Assembly: GCA_965206125.1 (NCBI GenBank)
Contig: CBDBIN010000045.1
Span: 744,001 to 808,000 of the forward strand
DNA from: CAXWPM01 sp965206125
GTDB lineage: Bacteria; Acidobacteriota; Terriglobia; 20CM-2-55-15
Reading direction: 5' to 3'
Length of the DNA: 64,000 bases
Shown: positions 34,479 to 41,831 of the stretch, piece after piece
Numbering within the stretch: position 1 is the stretch's first letter
Layout of the letters: the number at the start of each line of letters is the position of its first letter
The notes under the pieces: generated by a model
What the model saw: the letters and a program-made list of their open reading frames with translations, nothing else
The model's database searches: none
What the model was told of the DNA's origin: nothing
Translations under genes and position numbers: made by a program

Positions 34479-35153
34479 ATGCAGCAACTGATCGACACTT
34501 TTCTGAACCCCGACATCATGAGGACAAGTGTTCCCTATCTTGTTCGAGGTTTTTGGATGACCCTCGGGCTGTGCGCGCTGGTGATCCCGCTCGGCATCGT
34601 GGGCGGCTTGATCCTGGCGAGCCTCCACAACCTTGGCCACCGATGGCTGAACGCGATCCTGATCGTCTATGTCGATCTGTTTCGGGCGTTCCCTCCGCTC
34701 GTGCTGCTGATCTTTGTCTATTACGGACTGCCCTCGATGGGCGTCGAACTGTCGCCTCTTTCTGCCGTGGTCCTCGCCTTCACGCTGAACACGTCGAGCT
34801 ATTACGGCGAGATCCTTCGCGCCGGGATCGAAAGCGTCCCGCTCGGCCAGTGGGAGGCGGCGCGATCGACAGGCCTGAGCCGTTTCCAGACGATGTTGCA
34901 CGTCGTCGTTCCGCAGGCCGTCCGCACCGTGTTGCCCGATCTGGTCGGCAACACGCTGGAGGTGGTCAAGTTGACATCCCTGGCCAGCGTCGTGGCGCTG
35001 CCCGAGCTGCTCCGCATGGCGCGCATCGCTCAAGGCATTACCTTCAACCCGACGCCGCTCGTCCTGGCCGCCATCGTCTACTTCCTGTTACTCTGGCCCT
35101 TCGTCCGCCTGCTGAGCCGGATGGAAAGGCGGATGCTGGTACCGACGACTTGA
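34479..35153 (+). CDS. Amino-acid-type ABC transporter permease (GlnP/HisM-like), second
   Basis: A 224-residue permease; the ATG at 34479 is preceded by AGGAAA. It has about five helices and an EAA loop (GQWEAARSTGLSRFQTMLHVVVPQAV) nearly the same as the first permease. The two pair as a heterodimer. It ends eight bases before the racemase gene, so transport and racemase are one transcription unit. Confidence 0.9.
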   Translation: MQQLIDTFLNPDIMRTSVPYLVRGFWMTLGLCALVIPLGIVGGLILASLHNLGHRWLNAILIVYVDLFRAFPPLVLLIFVYYGLPSMGVELSPLSAVVLAFTLNTSSYYGEILRAGIESVPLGQWEAARSTGLSRFQTMLHVVVPQAVRTVLPDLVGNTLEVVKLTSLASVVALPELLRMARIAQGITFNPTPLVLAAIVYFLLLWPFVRLLSRMERRMLVPTT

Positions 35154-35161
35154 ACAACACT

Positions 35162-35815
35162 ATGTGGAGTCCAATTCTCGTCATCAACCCCAATTCGACT
35201 GAATCCGTCACGGAAGGAATGGACAGGGCGGTGGAGCCCCTGCGGCTGGAGGGAGGTCCCCCGATCGAGTGCCTGACGCTCGCCCAGGGCCCACCGGGGA
35301 TCGAATCCCAGGAGCAGGCGGACGCGGTCGTGGGGCCGGTCTGCGACTTGATCCGCTCCCGGAACTACGAAGCCTCCGCGTTCGTCATCGCCTGTTACAG
35401 CGATCCCGGGCTTTCGGAGGCTCGAGGCGCATCATCGAAGCCCTTTCTGGGAATCGCGGAGTCCGCGATGTTGACGGCGATGACCCGTGGCGATCGGTTC
35501 GGCGTGATCTCGATCCTCGAAGGTTCCATCCCGCGACATGAATGCTATGTCCGGCGGTTGGGCCTCGCGTCTCGTTCGGCCGGGGATCGAGCCATAGGTG
35601 TGGGCGTGACGGAACTCTCGGACGAAGGCCGGGCGCTGGGCCGGATGATATCGATCGGAACCGCGTTGCGTGATCAAGACGGCGCCGACGTCCTGATCCT
35701 GGGCTGCGCGGGCATGGCTCCCTATCGACGAACCCTCGAAGAAACTCTCGGCCTTCCTGTGGTCGAACCGACGCATGCCGCGGTAACCCTCGCGATCGGA
35801 GCGGTTCTCGGGTAG
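35162..35815 (+). CDS. Hydantoin/Asp/Glu racemase family protein
   Basis: A 217-residue cofactor-independent racemase. The two catalytic cysteines are Cys78 (FVIACYSDPGL) and Cys182 (LILGCAGMAPY), the spacing seen in hydantoin racemases. ILVINPNST at the N-terminus is the family opening. It interconverts D- and L-5-monosubstituted hydantoins so that a D-specific hydantoinase can use both. The convergent operon beyond the inverted repeat encodes exactly those later steps. Confidence 0.87.
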   Translation: MWSPILVINPNSTESVTEGMDRAVEPLRLEGGPPIECLTLAQGPPGIESQEQADAVVGPVCDLIRSRNYEASAFVIACYSDPGLSEARGASSKPFLGIAESAMLTAMTRGDRFGVISILEGSIPRHECYVRRLGLASRSAGDRAIGVGVTELSDEGRALGRMISIGTALRDQDGADVLILGCAGMAPYRRTLEETLGLPVVEPTHAAVTLAIGAVLG

Positions 35816-35822
35816 GCAGGGC

Positions 35823-36095
35823 AGCAACCCGTGGCAGAAGTCTGATGGCCCGCGTTACGGCGACGTCGCGCCAGATGCTAGGCGCCGTGCCGACAGCGAT
35901 GCCGGTACATCGTTGAGGTGCGGCAACAACGCAGATGGTGTGACGTCGCCGTAACCCTTTGGGCGCATGGGGGTTGCGGGGCGGATACTTCGTTGCTCGT
36001 CGTCATGATGAAGCAGCATCACTTCCTCCTCGCGCCTCGTCTTCGCCCCGCAAGACCCATGCGCGCGGGCCATCAGACTTCTGCCACGGGCTGCT
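35823..36095. repeat. About 270-bp element with 27-bp perfect terminal inverted repeats and inner palindromes
   Basis: A perfect 27-base inverted repeat lies at 35828-35854 and 36064-36090 and extends to about 32 bases with one mismatch. Inside are two more: GTTACGGCGACGTC (35854-35867) with its complement at 35942-35955, and an imperfect 21-base pair at 35963-35983 and 36044-36064. No coding capacity and no clear target duplication. It fills the gap between convergent racemase and carbamoylase genes. MITE-like, or an elaborate two-way terminator. Confidence 0.7.
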
Positions 36096-37029
36096 AGTCC
36101 GGAAGAACGACCCCCGTCTGGGACGTAATCAATCCGTAGTGTTCGATGCGGCGGTGTTTGGCGAAGTTGAAGATGTTCTCCTTGATGTCGGCTCCGAGCT
36201 CCAGATCGCAGTTGTAGGTGACAACCTCGTCGTCCTCACTGAGCGCCTGGGCTACGATCTCGCCGGTCGGGGCGACGATCGCCGTGCCACCGATCAGCCC
36301 GTGCCCGTCTTCGGATCCCGCCTTGGCCGTCGCCACGACCCAGGCTCCGTTCTGGTATGCCCCCGCCTGCAACGACAACATGTGATGGAACATCCTTTGA
36401 TGTACAGGCTGGTGGTGGTGGATGTTCGTGTCGGGCGTGTTGTACCCGAGGACGACCATCTCCACGCCCTGGAGTCCCATGACCCGGAAGGTCTCGGGCC
36501 ACCGCCGATCGTTGCAGATGCACATGCCGATCACGCCGTCGAACGCCCGCCAGACCCGAAAGCCCAGGTTGCCGATGTCAAAGTATCGCTTCTCCAGGTG
36601 CTGGAACGGCTTCCCCTCGAGGTGTTCCGCGTGCCCCGGCAGATGAATCTTCCGGTATTTTCCGATGATGCCGCCGTCCTTGCCGACCAGGATCGCGGTG
36701 TTGAAGTGCCGGACTTGTCCGTCTTCCTCGGCCAGCTCGGCGTAGCCCAGATGGAAACCGATGCCCAAGCGCCGGGCCTCGTCGAACAGCAGCGCGGCGG
36801 CGGGGTTAGGCATCTCCCGCTCAAAAAAGGCATCGATGTCCTCCTGCTTTTCGATGAAATAACGCGGGAAGAACGTAGTCAGCGCGAGCTCCGGAAAGAC
36901 CACGAGCTCGCAGCCCGAGGCATGGGCCTCGCCCAGCATCTTGACGAGCCGTCGAACCACCACTTCCCTCGAATCCGCGCGCTGGATCGGCCCCATCTGG
37001 GCGGCCGCTACTTTCAGAAACCTGGACAT
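36094..37029 (-). CDS. N-carbamoyl-D-amino acid hydrolase (D-carbamoylase)
   Basis: A 311-residue nitrilase-superfamily enzyme. The triad is Glu47 (VFPELAL), Lys127 (KYRKIHLPG) and Cys172 (MCICNDRRWPE), at the same numbering as the well-studied Agrobacterium D-carbamoylase, with the family motifs GYNTP and LQAGAYQNGAW. It cleaves N-carbamoyl-D-amino acids to D-amino acids, CO2 and ammonia in the cytoplasm. It follows the hydantoinase gene by 27 bases in one operon. Confidence 0.92.
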   Translation of the reverse strand: MSRFLKVAAAQMGPIQRADSREVVVRRLVKMLGEAHASGCELVVFPELALTTFFPRYFIEKQEDIDAFFEREMPNPAAALLFDEARRLGIGFHLGYAELAEEDGQVRHFNTAILVGKDGGIIGKYRKIHLPGHAEHLEGKPFQHLEKRYFDIGNLGFRVWRAFDGVIGMCICNDRRWPETFRVMGLQGVEMVVLGYNTPDTNIHHHQPVHQRMFHHMLSLQAGAYQNGAWVVATAKAGSEDGHGLIGGTAIVAPTGEIVAQALSEDDEVVTYNCDLELGADIKENIFNFAKHRRIEHYGLITSQTGVVLPD

Positions 37030-37056
37030 AGTCTTCCTCGAATCATGGAGACGGCA

Positions 37057-38523
37057 TTAAAAAACATCGCGTGCCCCGAAGCGCCGGGCCAACGCCTGGG
37101 CATCGGACAGGCGGCCGGCAGGTTGGGCGGCCCCCGGCCGGTCGCATGGAATGAACTCGCCACTCCCCGGTTCGGCGTGCAGCTTGCCGTCTTCGACGAC
37201 GACCCGTCCCCGGCTGATCACGGTCGTGGGGAATCCCTTGACCGTCCGGCCCTCATAGGGCGTGTAGCCAACGTTGTCGTGCATCGCCTCAGCGGTGATC
37301 GTAAACTCCCGTTCGGGATCCCAGATGGCGATGTCCGCGTCAGACCCCACTGCGATCGTACCTTTCCTCGGATAAATGCCGTACAGGACCGCGGCGCGCG
37401 TCGCGGTCAGGTCGACAAACCGATGGATGTCGATCCTGCCGCCGCCGACGCCTTCAGAGAACAACAACGGCATGCGTACCTCCAGGCCGGGCACGCCGTT
37501 GGCAATCTGCTCGAAGGTGGCGTTCGGACCGGCCGCGAGTTTGCCGGTTTCGTCGAAGCGGTACGGGGCATGGTCGGATGAGAACACCTGAAACGTCCCG
37601 TCCGCCAACCCCTCCCAGACCGCCTCTTGCGACTCCTTGTCACGAGGCGGTGGGCTACAGCAGCACATTGCTCCGTCCATACCGTCCCGGTCCAGATCGT
37701 CCGCAGTCAGGAACAGGTACTGGGGGCAGGTCTCACCGTAAAGCTTCAGACCGCGCTTCTGCGCCCTGCCGATTGCGTTCACCGCGGCCGGGGTCGACAC
37801 ATGGACGATCAACATCGGGACGTCGATCAACTCGGCAAGGCTGATCGCCCGCGACGTGGCCTCACTCTCTGCAAGCTTGGCGTGGCTGACGCCATGAAAT
37901 TTCGGAGCCCCGTGGCCGGCGTCGAGCAGCCTCCGGCTCAACCACTGGATCATGTCATGGTTCTCGGCGTGAACCATCGTCAGGGCTCCCTCGCGGCGCG
38001 CCAGTGCCAGGATGTCCAGTATCTGATAATCGCCCAGGCGGAGCGCATCATAGGTCATGTAGACCTTGAACGATGTGCAGCCCTGGCCGATGAGTTCGGG
38101 AAGCTCCTGCCTCAGCACGGCATCGGTCGGGTCCGAGACAATCATGTGAAAGGCGTAGTCGATCACGGCCTTCCCCCGGGCGCATTCGTGATAATCGGCC
38201 ACAACCCGAATGAGCGATTGCCCCCGGTTCTGGGCCGCGAACGGAATGATCGTGGTCGTCCCGCCGAACACCGCCGACACGGTCCCGGTGTAGAAGTCGT
38301 CCGCCGAGACAACACCGAAGGAAGAGCGCTGGTCGATATGGCAGTGGCTGTCGATGCCGCCCGGCAGGACCAGTTTCCCCGCAGCGTCGATTTCACGATC
38401 GGCCCGGGGGAGATCCACGCCAAGCGCCACAATCCTCCCGTCGGTAATCCCGACGTCGCAGACTGTGCTTTCCGTCGATGTGACGACGGTGCCATTTCGA
38501 ATGACCAGGTCAGAGGGATTCAT
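37057..38523 (-). CDS. D-hydantoinase/dihydropyrimidinase
   Basis: A 488-residue amidohydrolase. Metal ligands are all visible: His60 and His62 (SHCHIDQ), carboxylated Lys153 (TSFKVYMTYD), His185 (MVHAEN), His241 (IVHVST) and Asp317 (SSDHAPY). It opens the 5-substituted hydantoin or dihydropyrimidine ring to the N-carbamoyl amino acid. Direct linkage to the D-carbamoylase gene favours a hydantoin role over pyrimidine breakdown, though both remain possible. It is the first gene of the unit; upstream is the divergent small gene at 38592. Confidence 0.92.
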   Translation of the reverse strand: MNPSDLVIRNGTVVTSTESTVCDVGITDGRIVALGVDLPRADREIDAAGKLVLPGGIDSHCHIDQRSSFGVVSADDFYTGTVSAVFGGTTTIIPFAAQNRGQSLIRVVADYHECARGKAVIDYAFHMIVSDPTDAVLRQELPELIGQGCTSFKVYMTYDALRLGDYQILDILALARREGALTMVHAENHDMIQWLSRRLLDAGHGAPKFHGVSHAKLAESEATSRAISLAELIDVPMLIVHVSTPAAVNAIGRAQKRGLKLYGETCPQYLFLTADDLDRDGMDGAMCCCSPPPRDKESQEAVWEGLADGTFQVFSSDHAPYRFDETGKLAAGPNATFEQIANGVPGLEVRMPLLFSEGVGGGRIDIHRFVDLTATRAAVLYGIYPRKGTIAVGSDADIAIWDPEREFTITAEAMHDNVGYTPYEGRTVKGFPTTVISRGRVVVEDGKLHAEPGSGEFIPCDRPGAAQPAGRLSDAQALARRFGARDVF

Positions 38524-38591
38524 GGGGCTTCGCTTTCCCGATGGAGTATCTTAATCGAAAGGGAATAGAAGGAAAGACCTGGGGCTATCCT

Positions 38592-38741
38592 ATGTTCCGA
38601 ACCGGCAAAAAGTGCGAACGAGCAGGCGTCTACCGCTCGAACGATTGCGGCTACGAGATCACTCTTCTCGAAGGGGAGGAGTTCCCGGAGTGTCCACTCC
38701 ACGAGCGACACGTGACCTGGACGTTCATCAAGAAAGCGTAG
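38592..38741 (+). CDS. Small zinc-ribbon-like protein, YjzC-type (49 aa)
   Basis: A 49-residue protein: MFRTGKKCERAGVYRSNDCG then EITLLEGEEFPECPLHERHVTW. The pattern of Cys residues, GVY, a hydrophobic pair before GE-FP and a closing Trp resembles the small YjzC-like family. An in-frame ATG at 38541 would add 17 residues but is less family-like. No strong ribosome binding site is seen. It runs divergently from the hydantoinase gene. Function unknown. Confidence 0.5.
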   Translation: MFRTGKKCERAGVYRSNDCGYEITLLEGEEFPECPLHERHVTWTFIKKA

Positions 38742-38746
38742 AAAAG

Positions 38747-38828
38747 GGCAGGGGCGGTCGAGCAGTCCGTGGCTGCTATAACCGCCCCATTGTTCGGCGC
38801 TCATAGAGCGCCACTACAGCTTAGCCAA
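38747..38828. repeat. Degenerate palindromic repeat related to the 7967-8093 element
   Basis: GGGGCGGT pairs with ACCGCCCC, and GGCGCTC ATA GAGCGCC forms a second hairpin, followed by CTACAGCTTAG. Core and right part match the MITE-like element in cassette A. The terminal repeats are lost. It again abuts a cassette (B), just past its ankyrin gene. Confidence 0.65.
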
Positions 38829-38831
38829 CTC

Positions 38832-40406
38832 CTACCTGCCGCCGCCGCTCGGATCCAGTACGGTGTTGTTGACGCAGGCCGTGGACCGGCAATCATGGGA
38901 GTTTTCCGAGCCCAGGGCCTCGAGCAGTTCGACGGTAGCCGGATGCAGGAGCGACTTTTCGCGCGGCCCGTTCGCCATGTCCGCCACGGTGTCTCCCATA
39001 GCATTGGGGGCTTCGGTCGCCGGTCGCGTTCCAGATAACCGACCCCGGGCCCTGGCCCTCACATCGCCGCCCTGAGCCACCAGGTACCTGATCAAATCAT
39101 TATCGCCGACGTACGCCGCCCCGTGCAGCGGCGTGTAGGACCAATCGTCCTGGTGATGCACATCGGCACCCGCCTCTTCCACCAGATAGCGAGCGGCGGC
39201 CAGCCGTGAGTCGGGCAGAATATTCGAAGATTGGTAGTCAAAACCGTAGCCCGTGACAACCATCAGCGGCGTCACGCCACCGGTGTTCGCGATAGTCGGG
39301 TTGGCTCCGTGGGCGGACAGCAGGCGCATCGCGACGATGTCGTGCGCTTGAGCGGCTCGCCAGAAGGCGGTGGCGCCGGCAGGGTCTATCCAGTCCCCAC
39401 CGTACCGAAAAGTCCGGTACCACAGTCTCTTGCTCAGCCGGGCATTCACATCAGCGCCGCGGTCCAGCAGGTCGCTTACCAGGTCCAGATAGTCGGTCTT
39501 CTCTTCGCCCACGTCCGGCTGCGGATACCACGTGTTGTTCCTCCATCGAATATCCACGACCGCGTAAAGCGGGGTCAGCCCATCGGCATTCATGACATTC
39601 ACATCGGCACCGTTGTCGAGCAGGAACTTCGCGATGTCGAGGTTGGCGTTGATGATGGCTTCCGTCATCGGAGACGTCTGGTTCGCCGGGCTGAGGACGT
39701 TGACGTCGGCTCCACCCGCGACCAACTGGCGAATCGCATCCATATGACCGTCCCGGGCGCCGAAGTGCAGAGCTGTCAGCCCTCCGACGGGAAGAGTGGA
39801 ACCCCCACGGCCCCGCCTGCCCGAGCTTCTGACCTCAGACACGTTCGTCGTGATGTCCGGGTCCGCGCCGTTATCGATCAGGACCTCGATCGTCGAGGCG
39901 CGATTCAGTGAGGCTGCGAACATCAGCGCTGTCTGTCCGTTGGTCACATCAGTTGCGTCGACGTCAGCGCCCTTTTCGACCAGCATCCGCACAGCTTCCG
40001 CGCTTCCGGAGGCCGCCGCGGTCATCAACACGGTGGTTCCGTTCGTATTGGCCTCCGTCGCGCTGGCACCCGCATCCAGCAACGCACCGATGATGGGAGC
40101 GTTCCCGACCCTGGCCGCCATGGCAAGAGGCGTCATAGAGCCGATGCGGGTGGCGGCGGCGACGTCAGCACCCCGGTCGATCAGGAGTTCGACCAACTCG
40201 AGTTCGCCGTGGTAGGCCGCCCAATGGAGTGCCGTGCTCCCATCGCCCTGGGCGACGTTCACATCCGCGCCATCAGCCAGAAGTGTGCGCACCGCGTTGA
40301 CATCGCCGCGCATCGCCGCATCGGCCAGGGGCGCGTCGTTGCTCGCCCCGGAAACTACCATCACGGTGACGAGCAGCCCAAGAAAGACGTATCCGAGTTT
40401 ATTCAT
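38832..40406 (-). CDS. Secreted ankyrin-repeat protein, cassette B
   Basis: A 524-residue protein with a short signal peptide (about 1-20, YVFLGLLVTVMVVSG). About eight ankyrin repeats (GSTALHWAAYHGELELVELL and others) are followed by the family insert NTWYPQPDVGEE near 290, and then the C-terminal elements GDTVADMANGP and DCRSTAC (CX4C). A short Arg/Gly stretch (SSGRRGRGGS) lies near 195. Third gene of cassette B, 21 bases after the DUF1552 gene. Confidence 0.88.
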   Translation of the reverse strand: MNKLGYVFLGLLVTVMVVSGASNDAPLADAAMRGDVNAVRTLLADGADVNVAQGDGSTALHWAAYHGELELVELLIDRGADVAAATRIGSMTPLAMAARVGNAPIIGALLDAGASATEANTNGTTVLMTAAASGSAEAVRMLVEKGADVDATDVTNGQTALMFAASLNRASTIEVLIDNGADPDITTNVSEVRSSGRRGRGGSTLPVGGLTALHFGARDGHMDAIRQLVAGGADVNVLSPANQTSPMTEAIINANLDIAKFLLDNGADVNVMNADGLTPLYAVVDIRWRNNTWYPQPDVGEEKTDYLDLVSDLLDRGADVNARLSKRLWYRTFRYGGDWIDPAGATAFWRAAQAHDIVAMRLLSAHGANPTIANTGGVTPLMVVTGYGFDYQSSNILPDSRLAAARYLVEEAGADVHHQDDWSYTPLHGAAYVGDNDLIRYLVAQGGDVRARARGRLSGTRPATEAPNAMGDTVADMANGPREKSLLHPATVELLEALGSENSHDCRSTACVNNTVLDPSGGGR

Positions 40407-40427
40407 GATTAGTTTCCCCTTCGCCGT

Positions 40428-41798
40428 TTAGATCGCAAGTACCCCGGTACTGTCGCCAATGTATTCCTGCTCAATCCCCAGCTTGCCAAGTATCCCCAGA
40501 AGGAGGTTCGACGTGGGCGTCTCATGAGCAGCCTTCACGTGTCGATTGCCCGAGAACTGTCCGTTGGCGTGACCCACGAGCAACATCGGAACGCGCTTGT
40601 GGGCATGAACGTTGGAGTCTCCCATGGGGCTGCCATACACGACCAGGGAGTGGTCCAGCAGGCTGCCATCGCCGTCAGGCGTATCCCTCAGTTTCTCCAG
40701 GAAGTACGTGAACACTTCCATGTGATACCGGTTGATCTTGGCGTACTCCGTTATCCCGCTCACCGATGATCCGTGATGCGACGCCGAGTGGAAAGGCGTG
40801 CTGTTGCCACTTTCGGCAAACACCCGGTTGCTCACGTCACGGCTGAGTTTGTGTGAGGTAACGCGGGTTACCTCGGACGAAAACGCGAGAACCTGCAGAT
40901 CGAACATGATCTTGACGTGATCTTCCCAGGAGTCGGGCACACCGATCGGAGCGCTTGGCAACTCCCTGTGGACGCCACTGGCGTTGTACTGCTCGATTTG
41001 CTGGATGCGACGTTCGATCTCGCGCACGCTATCGAGGTAGTCGTTCAGTCGGTTCCGGTCTCTCGTCCCGATATCCTGCCGCAAGCGATCGATTTCGAGC
41101 GTCACGCTGTCGAGAATGCTCTGGTTTGCCCTCCTGCGCGCCGCGCGAGCTTCGGGTGAGCCGCCGGCGCCGAACAGTTCCTCGAAAGCCATCCTGGGAT
41201 CGATGATCATCGGCAGCGGAGTCGTGGGCGACGACCAGCTGATCGAGTTCATGTAGACACAGCTGTAGTGGTAGCCGCAGTTACCTGAAGCGTCCAGGTT
41301 CTCGATACAGAGCTGAAGCGAAGGCAGAGGGGTATCCTGGCCAAACTCGTTGGCGTAGATCTGGTCGATCGACGTCCCACTCTGTACGTCCGAGCCCTCG
41401 GTCTGTTTCGGGTGCGCACCGGTCAGAAATACGGCGCTGGATCGAAAGTGGTCCGCACCCTCTTCCTCCGCGGTGTACGCTTCGGCCGGACGCTGGTCGG
41501 TGTGAGTGACCAGCGTGATGTAGTCCCGAAACTGCTCGGCCGGTTCGAGGATCGTGCCGAATTCGAAATCGGACCCTTCGGTCGGGGGCATCCACATGTT
41601 CTGATCGATACCGTACTGGGTACTGCCCGCGCTTCCGTGCACCATCTCGAGACACGCCAGCTTGGTTCGAGGGTTGGCCGCGGTCTGACGCTGGGGCGTC
41701 TGAGCGGGAACCATCGATTCGAGCAGGGGCAACGACAGAACCGTGCCCACTCCCGTGAGAAACGTGCGTCGCGAAAGATGTTTCTTGGTCAAAAACAT
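40428..41798 (-). CDS. DUF1552 family protein with Tat signal, cassette B
   Basis: A 456-residue protein, the same length as those in cassettes A and C. The Tat motif is MFLTKKHLSRRTFLTGVG. Conserved blocks: EGADHFRSSAVFLTGAHPKQ, YHYSCVYMNSISWSSPTTPL and LLDHSLVVYGSPMGDSNVHA. Second gene of cassette B, 33 bases downstream of the cytochrome gene. Activity unknown. Confidence 0.88.
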   Translation of the reverse strand: MFLTKKHLSRRTFLTGVGTVLSLPLLESMVPAQTPQRQTAANPRTKLACLEMVHGSAGSTQYGIDQNMWMPPTEGSDFEFGTILEPAEQFRDYITLVTHTDQRPAEAYTAEEEGADHFRSSAVFLTGAHPKQTEGSDVQSGTSIDQIYANEFGQDTPLPSLQLCIENLDASGNCGYHYSCVYMNSISWSSPTTPLPMIIDPRMAFEELFGAGGSPEARAARRRANQSILDSVTLEIDRLRQDIGTRDRNRLNDYLDSVREIERRIQQIEQYNASGVHRELPSAPIGVPDSWEDHVKIMFDLQVLAFSSEVTRVTSHKLSRDVSNRVFAESGNSTPFHSASHHGSSVSGITEYAKINRYHMEVFTYFLEKLRDTPDGDGSLLDHSLVVYGSPMGDSNVHAHKRVPMLLVGHANGQFSGNRHVKAAHETPTSNLLLGILGKLGIEQEYIGDSTGVLAI

Positions 41799-41831
41799 GG
41801 ATCTCTGCTCCTTGTGATCTACGAGCTCTAA

